This document shows positions 54,101 to 64,000 of a stretch of DNA of 64,000 bases, in pieces (within the stretch, counting starts at the first letter, position 1; each line of letters starts with the position of its first letter). Origin of the DNA: Owenia fusiformis (Eukaryota; Annelida; Polychaeta; Sabellida; Oweniidae); contig CAIIXF020000002.1 in NCBI GenBank assembly GCA_903813345.2, positions 4,686,001-4,750,000 on the forward strand. Direction: 5' to 3'. The notes under the pieces are model-generated. The model saw only the letters and a list, made by a program, of their open reading frames with translations, was not told the DNA's origin and made no database searches. The position numbers were made by a program, and so were the translations under genes.

Positions 54101-57100
54101 CACAGACACTAACATAAACAAAATCATCACTGTTGATTGATCTTGTCTTTTCATTTCCTTAACATTTACCACCAGTCTTGGTATTAATCTTGCTTGTATC
54201 CACCTTATAAGTGTCAGGGCCTAGATTAAGTAGACGAAGCTCTCTTTTAACAAGCAAAATCAGTATGTAGGAAAGGATAGCTAGTATCCAAAATTTTAAT
54301 TCAATATCTTGTAATTTTCGTTAATTTTCAAAACAAAATGAGATGTAACTTCAACACTTTTGCCAGCATTTTGAGGCTAACATTGTAATTTCATTTTTGT
54401 TCTCTTTTCTTCTCAGAAAGATGTGATCTGAATATTTTTGCTAAATGAAAAATGAAACTTGCAGGAGACTGGGAGATATCATGTAATTGATGACTAAGTT
54501 TTCCTGAATTTTAATGTTGATTTATGTTAATACAGAGTGAGATTTCCAAGGTTGGTCTAAATAGCTGTTTCTGTGGATCTAAGCATTTAGAAACTTGTAT
54601 GAGGAGAACATTTGAAATGTATAAACTTTAACAAAGGGCAACATTTTAGATATTAAAACTTCAACAAGGGCAACATTTGAAATGTTATAAACTTGAACAA
54701 GGGCAACATTTGAAATGTTATAAACTTGAACTAGGGCAACATTTGAAATGTTATAAACTTGAACCAGGGCAACATTTTAGACATTAAAACTTCAACAAGG
54801 GCAACATTCGAAATGTTATAAACTTGAACCAGATCAACATTTTAGAAGTTATTATCATATGCAAGAATAGATAAACACATGAACTAAAGGTCTGTTATCA
54901 TCAACAATGTTAGATTGTTATCACATCTTGTCTGATAAATGCAACTGCTTATGTCATATTTTATCAGGTCATCTCTATTCAGGTATTCATGTACTTTTTA
55001 CCTGTTATTGTATGGACAGTCCGGGGCATGGCCTACAGAAAAAATTGAAAATTCCTGGAGCTGCGGGTCAGACTGTAGAGTACATACTAAATACTTCTCA
55101 AATTTGGATCTTACTGCCTACCTCATTCCCCATCAATGACATCCCTTCATGGGGACATTTAATGTATGAAGGTGATTTGCCCCAACCCTGTTTATTCACT
55201 GTACATTTGAATTTATGAATCGAACCAAAGAAATGATATGCCCTACTTAAAATGGGGTAGATCGGGGGGGGGGGGGGGGGGGGGGGGATCGGTGGGGGGG
55301 GGGAGATATTGCTACATTTCCTCTTCCATTGTATATATGGAGATAACATTAGTTGCTTTTGAATAAAGGTCAGAGAATGATTCAAATAACCCGTAAATAC
55401 TCAGGTTTCTGGGAATTGTTGACTCATATGACCCTAACTGCTCAAAACACCTGTTAAACATACATGATCTATACCTGTACAGTTCATGATTTGCATCTAC
55501 ATATTCATTGTGAGTGACGGTGTCTTTAAAAGGATTTTATTGCACTCTTTAGTTAACAATATCATTTGACATTAGTCTTTCACTTTAGAGTTCTGTTATG
55601 TCTCTAGGCCAGGTTTTGAGGTGAGAGCATTGATAGAGGAACAATCGGCATAGTAGTCAATAGACTTCTCATTTAAAACAACCCCATACCCTTAAAAATA
55701 TACCCTGTAGCTTTTAAAATTCGAGAGACATTTCCCATTGATTTTTTTTCCGAGATTTTGACAATTGTTCAATTGAAAACTAAATCATACGTTCCAGGAT
55801 TTTAATAAAATTGAAAATTCTATTGGAAGTGCGAAAATATGAAAACGCTTGATCTAATGTTCTGATTGCGAGAATGTGATTGTCACTGAAATCGAACACC
55901 AATCTTAGAGTGTCTTAGTGTTTAAGAAACTGATGCTTATATGTCACTGTGTTCAGTGTCTTAGTGTATAAGAAACTGATGCTTAATGTCACCTTGTTCA
56001 ACATGATTTTGTTTTTTAATTAAAGGGAGGATATCCTTTTTATTCACCTGGTGCCTTTGGACTTTTGCTGTTATTATATTGACTTGAATTACGTTGTTAT
56101 TGAATTCAGCCAACAAATAAAAATTCAACCATGCACTCAACTGTAAAATAGATAATAAATATGAATATAGATGAATTTAAAAGGGCTGGATACTAAAAAA
56201 TAAATCACTGAAATAAGTGAGAAAATTGGCACATAAGGCAAACCTTAAGATGAAAAAAATTAAAATTACCCACAATTAATATAAAGATGATTCAAATAAG
56301 CGGGTAATTATCATTTAATGATAATGGAAATACTGATTATTAATGAATAAAAACATGGAGTTCAAACTTCATAATTTAAATATTTTCACCAATAGTGTGT
56401 AACTTGCAATTGCAATTATAGTTTTTGTGTAAAGTGTTCCCCCAGGGTTTGCTCGACTAATATGATATCAGAACTTTGATCATTTACACCTAAACAGGTG
56501 AATGACATTCAAATTATAATTATCAGATATTAATTAATTTTAAACATTAACATCCTTAATATATTGCAATTGACAATACAGAAAGATGTATTTAGTTTTT
56601 TTGTATTTCAGTATTTTGAACCATGTCCTATATTTTGGACTAACGTGTTTTCGTGTTTTAAACAGTAAATAACTTTATATCCTGATTGAATTGCCTATTG
56701 TATTGTATTGGTTATTTTGCTGGTAATTGTGTGTATGTTCCATTATTTTTTTGCCACAGAGAAACCACATTCACATATTCAATGGTTTAAATCTAAAAGT
56801 GATTGAAACGTGACAGAAATCATTTTATTGATGTGTGTTTATGCACTTTAATAAATAATGGAGTTAATCATGGGGACAAGAATTTCTGTACATGTACACA
56901 TTGCTGTACATGTACATATTTCTGTATATGTACATATTTCTGGACATGTACACATTGCTGTACATGTACATGTTTCTATACATGGACATATTTCTCCATC
57001 AAAAGAGTTCACTGCTCTTTCAGTTACGGAAAGAAGTGAAACACCCTTGGATTAAAGATGATTTTTATCTACCCCAGCTGATTTTACCCTTTTCAATAAA

Positions 57101-60100
57101 CTTCATTTCTCCCAATCTTTCTCCTATTATTATTACTAATCCCTGGACCCAGTGTTAGCTGATTCATAACTGGATGCCATATTTGGTCAACAATGCCATA
57201 TTTGGAATGCAACAATTTCTCCACCCAATAATTCTCAGAACTATTGTTTCTATCCACCCTCAAGTTCCACGAAAAAGATAACTGAACTAGTGAGAATGAG
57301 TATAACGTAAACAAAACCTGCAGTTGTTACTGTTAGCCTAAAAAAGTAAGTCAAGACCAGTAAAGCAGTAAACAAAAGACATAAAACTCATATCTACTGA
57401 AATAGGATATTTCTATAACTCAGTGCCTAGCGCTCTAGTGTAATAGCACTGGGGGAAATTTACGTCATTCGTCATACGTAATTGTTTTAAATTCAAAACA
57501 GATTTTGAATGATGTAATAATAATGGAATCTACAAGGGGTGTTCCATAAATACAAATGCTATCATTTTGATGTCTGTAGAGGAATCTAGATGACATTTTA
57601 GGGATTTTATTCACTGAAATCTGTTTTAATATTTGAATAGACTGCCATTAACACGTTATATTCACAAAGGTTCCCGTCCCTTCCCCACCCCCCCCCCAAA
57701 AAAAAATTAACATTGCAAAATGTTGCCAGTCAGTTTTATTTTTTCCAACTTTGTTCTTTATTAAAGTCCAGTCCAACACAACTCTTAAATATTGCATACC
57801 ATAGTACATACTAGTGCTATATATTCACTTTTTTCAAGTGTTCTAGAACATATTGTCAAGTGGCAATTTGCTAACACTAGTGGCACAAAAATATGTCATC
57901 ACATTTTTACATAGAGAAATCTGAATTCTTGACTCAGTATACAAGTTCCCATATCACACTTTCAACTCATGCTTCTCTTCTTCATACAATTTCTTTACAA
58001 AATTTGAATGAATTAACCCATTTTTGATTTCTATTCAACTTAATTTCAGTTCAATTTTCATGTGTTACCGTGGCGTCTGTTTACTCTATTTTTGCTCATT
58101 TCACATTTTCCCAGTGTATTTTTCTCATTCTCATTCCTATTTTTCATTCTATTTTTGCCCATTTCTTTTTTTCATATCTTTGTCCATTTCTATTTTTCAT
58201 ATCTTTGCTCGTTTCTATTTTTGGTCATAATTCTATTTTTCACTCTATTTCTACCCATTTCTCTGATTTCCTCTCAAGCTCAGTTTTATTTTATTTTTAA
58301 CTGAGGACAGGATATGAGTGGGAGGCAAGTTGTCTTTAAACTCCTTAAATACATGAATGGAATTTTTTAAAAGTCAACTTGACTGATAAATTCAGCAATG
58401 ATCCCTTTAACAGTTCAAATAAATAAAATCAATTGTCATTTTTGTCCTGCAAATGTACTTTAATCCTGTGATTTACAAGGTGCATGATCGTGTTTATTTC
58501 AATTTTATTTGTATTAATGCGAGTTTCATGATCATTGAGCTATGATGAAATTGTTCGTGAATCAACAAGTGAATAACATGAATCTCACTTTTACAGTGCA
58601 GTTTGGGTGTAACATAAACAGTCAATTACTTAAAACAGTTGACAAAAAACATTTAGTTAAGTTGACATGTTATCCAGTGAGATAATACAGAAGAACCCCC
58701 TGCCACCTACATTCACATCACCCTGAGGACCAGTAAAATATGGAATTCCATTAGTAACAAATTTTGAAAATATCTTTATGCAATCTTGATTTCTTCATTC
58801 GATCTTGATTTTTCAAATTCAATCTTGAATATTTCAGTTCAATCTTGAATATTTCAATTCAATCTTGTTCATTCTTTATCTAACATTTGAATATTAGGAT
58901 AGTCAGCGAGGAGCAATAATGAAAACAGATTTTTGAAAAGGGTAAATTCATAAGGTGGCATTGGCATACCATACTTTTGATGGCCCTCTACTGTGATAAT
59001 CATTCTCATGAAGTTTGGAAGTGTGTTAAAATAAAATCATCATCATTAAAACGGAAAAGGTATTTCTGAATTACCTTATGAATGAAACCTCCAGGCAATT
59101 CTGTTCCATTTTCAATTTATTGAAAAATTTGTTAATATAAAAGTGGTTTATCCCTTACACATACACCAAAATTTGATATCATCACATACACATGAAATGG
59201 TGGATGTTTTATATTTTATCAAGGCTTTTCTCACACTGACTCAAGAGTCAAAGATGAAGCTCTCTTTTAAGAAACAAAGTCAAGCGAATGCAAATGATAT
59301 CACACTCAACAAAGCTTATGAGAAAAATTTGCTTGATAATCACATACACATATTTGATCACATGACAGATAATTGACCTATAGTACATGAGATAATTTAT
59401 TTGCATAAATGCGGTTTTTGATGACGGTTAGAGAGTCAGTTATCTGGTAATTTGACTATCATAAAAAAACTACTTGACTTTGTTTTGTAAAACACTATGA
59501 CATACGTGAATATAAAAAAGTTTCTTGACGTAAAAGGAGCAACGTAAAATACCTCTTATGATATAGAAATTTTAGATATCAAATTTTAGATATCAAAATA
59601 ATAAATTTGATCTCACATTAATGGAAATTAATTGTAAGATAATTTAATCGAATTCTGATATTAACATGTACTGAATGGATTAAATTGATAACCTTAACCT
59701 CCAAATTTTTAAAATCAAATTTTTATGTTTTATATGTCTCTGGTTAAAGTGATGAGTAAAGGGGACAAGGGTTAATAAGATACCGGTAAAAATGTAAATA
59801 ACTTTGCCATTCATAAAAATCTTATGTCAACATGTATACCGGATGGACTCACTTCAAGGACTTGTATTTATCTTGATAGAAATAATTTGCCAACATTTTG
59901 TATCGGCCAAAGTTATTACATGTCACATTTTGAATTAAATCAAAAATGAAACATGGATATTTTTACTGCTTATATCAAAATATGTACACTGTATTTAATA
60001 ACAAAAAGATATTGAATCTCAAATATCTTATTTATTTTATTAAATGATTTATGTGTAGTTTACGGAATATTACTTGTGTCAATGTACTTTTATGGTTGAC

Positions 60101-61857
60101 TCAACTTTAAAGCATTTACGATTTCACAATCCAAAAGCTCTGAATGAATGACAGGAAAATTTGATCTTTTTAAGTTTAAACAAATTTTGAAGGAGCAAAG
60201 TCCACCAATTGCAACACAACGGGACATCATAGAATCATAGTCGTGTATATTTTGGTAGTGATTCAGTTTAGTTGATCTCCTTTGAAATGAGAAAGTAAAA
60301 TAAGTCGAATGTGTGGATCGCTAATTTCTCTGACTTTCTCCCTGGTTTGATTTTCAAGGTTGACCACCCTACCAATTTTTGAGCAGGTTTCATGAGCACC
60401 TGTTGTTTTTTTTACCAAAATTGCTTGTTGCTCTGAGAAGTTACACAGTCGTTTCCTTGTTTAAAAAATTAAAATTTTCAACCATCTTGCCCATTCTTTA
60501 TCACATTTTGAATGTTATCAGAAATTACGATGATTCAAGTGACCTTCAACAGATCAGCTGATTTGATGTTAAATTCTATTTTTACTGATGAAATCAGTGA
60601 GATCGTGTTGTTTGACGTTCTTTTTTAAACATTCAGTTCAATGACAGAACTCGTTCAAGCATTTGTCAAGGAGTGTTAACATGTCAACTTTGAATTTAAC
60701 ATAATTCATTCATAATTTTGAATTCGTAGAAAAGGAATAAAAATTAATGTACTTTATCGATTTTAATTACATATAAGTTGCGGATATGACCAAATATATG
60801 AAGTATCGAAAATATTTGTGGTATATAATAGATAATAAAAAATACTTTAAAATTTTGTGGTCTACTTGGTGTTTTTTACAAGCTAAGGTTTTTATTTGAA
60901 TTCACAGAGCCACTGTTTTTTATACATCCATAATATTTAAAGTAGTAGTAATTCTCCATTCAGTTTTCTGAAGTATCCTGCTGTTTCCATTTACAGGTTA
61001 TTCTCATAACCCAGTTTAATGTTAATAATGTCAATATAGACATTATCATTACTGTTCTAAATAATTACTGTAAGTTGCATTAATTTGCCGCTATTTAATT
61101 TGGCAGATCGGGCCGGATTGGGCAAATTTTGAAATTTTGACTGCTATTCAATTTGGCGGATTTACCCATCAGTAAAATGTGAATATTAGAGGGTTCATAC
61201 AAAAATGCAAACAATGCTCTTGTTTTTTAAAAAATAACCAATAGTGGATCTAGATCTTCGAAAATAGTTCCATATTGACATTTTGTTGTGTATTTTTAAA
61301 TGTTTTAATCCTGCAAGGGAATCATTAATAATATAACAATAACAATAATACACAATAAGATTCATTCATATATATGTCATATCAGTCACTACAATGTACA
61401 AAAACTTCAACTACAAACTACAGTACTACATATTACAAAACTACTTTACATCAGTTTCACATGTTACATGTACAATGTGATTACAAGACATCAGTGTGGT
61501 GTATCCATATTATGTATTGCATTATTTTCAATTAAACACTAGTTTTCATATTTGCTGAAAAAAAGAAGTTAAAAAATATTTTTTACATTTTTGTCTTTTC
61601 TATTTGCAGGGGAGAAACCATATCTGTGTACGTTCCCTAGTTGCCAGTGGCGATTTGCGCGCTCTGACGAACTAACACGTCACATACGAAAACATACAGG
61701 AGCTAAGCCATTCAAATGCCAAGTCTGTGATCGAAGTTTTGCCAGGTCGGACCATTTGGCGTTACATATGAAACGTCACAACCCCTCAAGACTTTCAAAA
61801 CATTCTAGTAGTAATAGCAATCAAAGTAGTTCATCGGACGATGATATGAAAAAGTGA
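36042..61857 (+). CDS. KLF5: Kruppel-like factor, KLF5 type, five exons, 628 aa
   Basis: Nuclear zinc-finger transcription factor binding GC/CACCC boxes. Exons 36042-36139, 42778-42961, 45980-47276, 51330-51389 and 61610-61857 join in phase (1887 nt). Residues 1-94 are acidic. [12 protein letters not shown] (about 115-126) matches the RRDSASVVDQFF of vertebrate KLF5. SUMO-type sites VKKE, VKTE and VKNE lie near 239, 361 and 388. A Pro-rich region has PPPY at 436-439 and PPPPY at 463-467 (WW-ligase PY motifs) and [10 protein letters not shown] like the KLF5 phosphodegron. Then come [14 protein letters not shown] and three C2H2 fingers at 523-545, 553-575 and 583-603, with linkers TGEKPY and TGAKPF. 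A 25-residue Ser-rich tail ends [10 protein letters not shown], which vertebrate KLF5 lacks. KLF4 is the main alternative. The two N-terminal exons are predicted from phase and splice sites only. Confidence 0.88.
36205..36390. mobile_element. MITE with CAGGCCCGTAGCCAG ends, copy 1
   Basis: Ends CAGGCCCGTAGCCAGG and TGGGCTACGGGCCTT are inverted. The interior matches 62987-63179 (TTTTGGCC, TTTGGACCAAA, GTCAAAAG, GAACCCCCCT). It lies just inside KLF intron 1. Non-coding. Confidence 0.75.
36391..37043 (+). other. KLF5-like intron 1, unannotated part
   Basis: Two similar pieces with GTAACC, AGTGAAAAAT and TATTTTTG near 36535 and 36630 recall the repeat at 53013-54029. No gene is seen. Confidence 0.4.
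37044..37272. repeat. GGCC-rich MITE, copy 1
   Basis: Rich in AAGGCC and GGGCCC words. The right end AGATCCGCCAGTG is the inverse of the left end CACTGGTGGATCT of the copy at 43315-43545. The false ORFs on both strands are due to its composition. Confidence 0.65.
37430..37640. repeat. GATATT-type repeat with hairpin
   Basis: Words such as CTATCGAATATCA and TGATATTCGATAG are inverted within it. Related sequence is at 32085-32400. Its right edge meets the inverted repeat at 37647. Confidence 0.5.
37647..41949. mobile_element. Putative 4.3-kb TIR-bounded element in KLF intron 1
   Basis: 37647-37668 and 41928-41949 are exact 22-bp reverse complements (core CATTCTCAATAAGAATGC). Variants of GTAACGTAAATGATG recur near both ends, at about 37849 (reverse), 38225, 38379, 38565, 38845, 41201, 41217, 41371 and 41759, and are nearly absent from the middle. 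The centre has several weak frames (38915-39115 minus, 39160-39585 plus, 39338-39520 minus) with no recognised transposase. Target duplication not resolved. It could be an old DNA transposon or a composite of repeats. Confidence 0.45.
42055..42125. repeat. Small inverted repeat
   Basis: AGCCATGGGC, CATGGGCTTTC and GAAAGCCCATG alternate, allowing a short hairpin. GAAAGCCCAT words also occur in several other repeats of the window. Confidence 0.4.
42778..42961 (+). CDS. KLF5: KLF5-like exon 2 (predicted)
   Basis: Acceptor ATATTTTTGCAG|TTTACAA. Open in the needed frame to AACGAGA|GTGAGT, phase 0, which joins exon 3. It includes [20 protein letters not shown], whose ATG at 42848 may be an alternative start giving 572 aa. 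Confidence 0.68.
42962..45979 (+). other. KLF5-like intron 2
   Basis: AT-rich. Contains the GGCC-rich MITE at 43315-43545, a short ATTTATGTAATATCAT direct repeat near 44940-44990 and TATAATATAA-type microsatellite sequence just before exon 3. No other exon is seen. Confidence 0.5.
43315..43545. repeat. GGCC-rich MITE, copy 2 (inverted relative to copy 1)
   Basis: Left end CACTGGTGGATCTGGGGG. The body shares GGGCCTTTTTGGCC-like words and the CCCACTTTTGGGTTT block with 37044-37272 in the reverse direction. Confidence 0.65.
45980..47276 (+). CDS. KLF5: KLF5-like exon 3 (regulatory region and start of finger 1)
   Basis: Acceptor ATCCTTTAG|GGCAATTTG and donor TTCCCAG|GTAAGT, 1297 bp. It holds the SUMO, PY and degron-like motifs and the first Cys of finger 1. 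The open frame to 47416 beyond the donor is intron. Antisense ORF 46369-46731 is a shadow. Confidence 0.93.
47277..51329 (+). other. KLF5-like intron 3
   Basis: AT-rich, with the 19-bp minisatellite at 48313-48945. No other feature supported; ORFs 49401-49589 and 50267-50575 on the minus strand have no recognisable content. Confidence 0.5.
48313..48945 (+). repeat. 19-bp minisatellite, about 33 copies
   Basis: Unit close to TGTTATTGAATTCTGTAGC with T/A, C/T and deletion variants. A higher-order unit including a short GTTGTTATAGCTGTTG piece repeats around 48615-48850. It lies in KLF intron 3. Confidence 0.93.
51330..51389 (+). CDS. KLF5: KLF5-like exon 4 (finger 1)
   Basis: 60-bp exon, acceptor TATGTTTTGTAG and donor ACTG|GTAAGT. 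It encodes [19 protein letters not shown], the body of finger 1. It is too short to stand out as an ORF. Confidence 0.93.
53013..53442. repeat. 430-bp repeat, copy A
   Basis: Nearly identical to 53599-54029 (offset 586-587). The right part is a hairpin of about 60-bp arms around CTCTCGCTACGCTCGC (arms about 53300-53362 and 53373-53437). It contains the word GACATACGACGTCGTATGCG. Confidence 0.88.
53599..54029. repeat. 430-bp repeat, copy B
   Basis: Second copy of 53013-53442, with an open frame at 53666-53911 (81 aa, containing [11 protein letters not shown]). Copy A carries closely similar coding-like sequence. No known protein is recognised, so this is probably a non-autonomous mobile repeat, though the frame is noted as a finding. 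Confidence 0.85.
54600..54850. repeat. Minisatellite, 31-34 bp units, about 7 copies
   Basis: Repeats of GGGCAACATTTGAAATG followed by TTATAAACTTGAAC, with a second variant (TTTTAGACATTAAAACTTC) interspersed. Confidence 0.85.
55264..55303. repeat. Poly-G tracts (G24 and G10)
   Basis: A run of 24 G (55264-55287), then ATCGGT, then 10 G. Read as C runs, it generates the proline-rich false ORF 55098-55385 on the minus strand. Confidence 0.9.
56884..56998. repeat. 18-bp repeat, about 6 copies
   Basis: Units like TGTACATGTACATATTTC. All three plus frames stay open through it, which explains the overlapping Cys/His/Val-rich ORFs at 56803-57158; none is a gene. Confidence 0.85.
58770..58875. repeat. 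Short direct repeat, about 19 bp, about 6 copies
   Basis: TTCAATCTTGAATATTTCA and variants repeat head to tail. Confidence 0.75.
61610..61857 (+). CDS. KLF5: KLF5-like exon 5 (fingers 2 and 3, C terminus)
   Basis: Acceptor TATTTGCAG|GGGAGAAAC. It encodes fingers 2 and 3 ([28 protein letters not shown]) and a Ser/Asp tail, stop TGA at 61855-61857. Confidence 0.96.
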
Positions 61858-62986
61858 CGACGACCTCAAATGTGATGTCATAAAGGTCTAGTCATGTATA
61901 ATATTAAAGTAACAAATTATAAAGTACGAAGGTGCGACTAAGTATGTTGCGAAGTAGGGGTATTGCAACTTAAATGGTACATCAGTCCATCTACTACAAC
62001 GGCCAATCAGACTCCTTCACTGCATAAGCTTCTCAAAATGGGTTAAAATGCATTATGGTAGTTCAGGTCAGCGTGATTACACAGTATCAGGGTGATCACT
62101 TGTAAATGCATTGACGTTGAAGAAAATTTCAACTTAGGTTGCTTTTTTGAGCAAAAATTTGTCCTCAAATGGGTGATGTAAAAAATGCTGAACCCCATTG
62201 GGCATTTTAGCCCTGATTTTGCCATAGACATTGTGGGCTACTGAGTTTTCAAGATTGAAACACACGAGGGGTGTTCAAAAAATTTTACACATAAAGCCAA
62301 GGGATATTGATAAGATCTCACAATATACTGTAGATTGTAGATAGAAAAAGAACTTTTAAATATTGTGAAATGTATAAAAAATGTCTCACGTAAAGTGTAT
62401 TTACGAATATGTGTACGTAATCAGGCTTTGGTCCTTAGGTCATGCTTTTTTCCCTCATTCTTGTTTTCCTTAAAATGAAGCAAATTATGCATGATATAAG
62501 ATGTATTTAAGCCCTGCTGTAGTACAGCACATGTATGATTCATGACCCAGTTAAATAAGCTCTATATCTGTGATAGTGGTCAAGATTACGTCTTTTATGG
62601 TCATTGAAAATGGTCTTGTAGATTTAAATCAGAATGTGTACTTAAACTAAATATCAGGTATTTGAAATTATAATTCTGTTTTATTATTGTTATGAAACCA
62701 TTATGATGTTATGATATGTTTATATTTGTAAAAAAATGTGGAGATCAAAATTCACTTAAAATCATGAAAACTTAATGAAAGAGTTGTTTTTAATAACGAA
62801 GCATTCATTCTACTTTTTTTCAACTTCAACACAATTGTATTCGCATTTTATAAAGTGAGGATTGTAAAAATATTCTTATGTGTTCATTTTTAGATATTTA
62901 CCTAATTTTTGGACAGGAACAATGCCAAGTTGCAAACTTGTAGTTACAAACTTCTCAAATTCTTGTAACAAGTTGCTTGTAATCTC
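61858..62986 (+). other. KLF5-like 3' UTR and flank
   Basis: AT-rich, with an ATTAAA near 61903 as one of several weak poly(A) candidates. No further gene. 62267-62290 (GAGGGGTGTTCAAAAAATTT) looks like one end of a mariner-type TIR, but I found no partner. Confidence 0.4.
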
Positions 62987-63179
62987 CAGGCCTGTAGCCA
63001 GAGGGGTTCGATGGGTTCAAGCCCCCTGGCCAAAAATTCTTTCAAAATCATGCATTTTTCATCATTCTGGGCACTTTTTAAGTGATTTTGGCCATTTTTG
63101 GACCAAAATTGTCAAAAGTGAACCCTCTGGAATTTTCCAAAAAGTGAACCCCCCTTGGCAAATCTTGGCTACGGGCCTG
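62987..63179. mobile_element. MITE with CAGGCCTGTAGCCAG ends, copy 2
   Basis: 193 bp, ends CAGGCCTGTAGCCAG and TTGGCTACGGGCCTG, flanked by ATCTC on both sides (62982-62986 and 63180-63184), a 5- or 6-bp target duplication. Same family as 36205-36390. Confidence 0.78.
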
Positions 63180-63184
63180 ATCTC

Positions 63185-64000
63185 CTTCTACATTGAGGAT
63201 AGAACGGAACAGAACAGGGCCTTTGTGCAAAACTATATAGAAAATCTCAACCATTTATAAGGCAGCATTGTAATCAATCTTTTTTTTTTACTCTACGCTT
63301 TAAGAAAACTTCAAAAGTTAAACCAGTTGGGTAGCATTATTATCATAAATTGAATTACTTGGAGAACATTAGACATGCCTAAAATCAGAAATATATCCAT
63401 TATTCAGCGACGTAGCCAGGAAGAAAAAGGTGATGGGGCGAAAAATATTTCCAAACCTTGCCTCGTTTGCCTGATAAAAGAGGAATACGATGATAACCCT
63501 TACGTGATGAGATTGTTCAAAATTGATGTTTTAAGATTAAAAATCTATAAACGTGATACATTTAATTTACAACTCATTATTGCTAAAGGAATATTTCTCA
63601 AAGGATGTTAAAACAGTGATGAGGGTGAGGCATTAGCACCTCGTCTGCCTCATTTTGGCGAGGCTAGAGTTATTGAGTAGTAAAAACACCTCTTAACTCA
63701 TTCGCGCGCTCAGGCGACTTTTTTCGCCAATTCGCTTAATGGCGTATGTCGACTTCAGGTCGACAAGCTATAGGGAAGTTTTAACAGACTTAGAAAGATG
63801 TCACCCTAGTATTGCAGTGCCAATGTTTGGTACTCACATTGACAGGAAGTGATTTAAAATTAATTTGGCGAAGAGAAATGATTGAAAAAATTTATTTTGG
63901 TCACTTATTGCTTTATTTCGAAATAAATACAAATCTGGAAGTGATCAGACATTGTGGTATTTAAAAAGCGCTTGATTTAGACTGGGTAATGATGATCAAA
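63185..64000. other. Gene-free end of window
   Basis: No supported gene. ACGTAGCCAGG near 63410 resembles the start of a GTAGCCAGG-type MITE without a visible second end. Confidence 0.4.

Larger units (their letters stand above)
51390..61609 (+). other. KLF5-like intron 4 (10.2 kb)
   Basis: Large AT-rich intron between finger-coding exons. Contains the duplicated 430-bp repeat (53013-54029), a minisatellite at 54600-54850, a G run at 55264, an 18-bp repeat at 56884-56998 and short T/C-rich arrays at 58100-58290. No extra exon is required by phase or by the finger sequence. Confidence 0.55.

Noticed and set aside
55098-55385. Proline-rich minus-strand ORF
   Set aside because: The proline run is the complement of a poly-G tract; the rest has no similarity.
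56803-57158. Three overlapping ORFs with Cys/His periodicity resembling zinc-binding repeats
   Set aside because: They are three frames of one 18-bp DNA repeat.
58024-58304. Overlapping Phe-rich hydrophobic ORFs
   Set aside because: Low-complexity T/C-rich sequence inside KLF intron 4.
62267-62290. Possible mariner end (GAGGGGTGTTCAAAAAATTT)
   Set aside because: No matching inverted end or transposase was found nearby.

Overview
The window is nuclear DNA of an animal, most likely a marine invertebrate; I cannot name the species. The evidence is AT-rich sequence with GT-AG introns up to about 10.5 kb, three metazoan-type genes, many small foldback or TIR elements, several minisatellites, and an LTR retrotransposon. 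No bacterial operon, CRISPR array or viral genome is visible.

Layout. 1-9065 is gene-free and repeat-dense: a 76-bp satellite, hairpin elements, an hAT-like element, clusters of a 16-bp palindrome, and a tRNA-like fragment. 9066-23426 (minus) is a six-exon GH3-domain gene (GHDC-like, about 658 aa). I assembled it from exons whose splice sites and phases agree. Its 10.5-kb first intron holds several MITEs and a 7.1-kb LTR element (15769-22901) lying antisense to the gene. That element encodes only Gag plus a retropepsin-like protease, and its two 1.95-kb LTRs differ, by eye, by one inserted base. 23427-25104 is the divergent interval between the GHDC-like gene and the next one, and contains a 304-bp tandem duplication. 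25105-31027 (plus) is a complete three-exon fucose-1-phosphate guanylyltransferase gene (FPGT, 610 aa). 31028-36041 is AT-rich with three tandem-repeat arrays. 36042-61857 (plus) is a five-exon Kruppel-like factor of the KLF5 type (628 aa). Its introns contain MITEs, a 4.3-kb segment bounded by inverted repeats, a 19-bp minisatellite and a duplicated 430-bp repeat. 61858-64000 is the KLF 3' flank with one more MITE.

The three genes do not form one pathway. FPGT makes GDP-L-fucose in fucose salvage. The GH3 protein is predicted to be a membrane-anchored or secretory-pathway acyl-adenylating-type protein of unknown substrate. KLF5-like is a nuclear transcription factor. FPGT and the GHDC-like gene are head to head, with 1.7 kb between start codons, and may share a promoter region.

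All gene models come from reading splice signals, reading phase and family similarity by eye. No database search, RNA evidence or alignment program was used.
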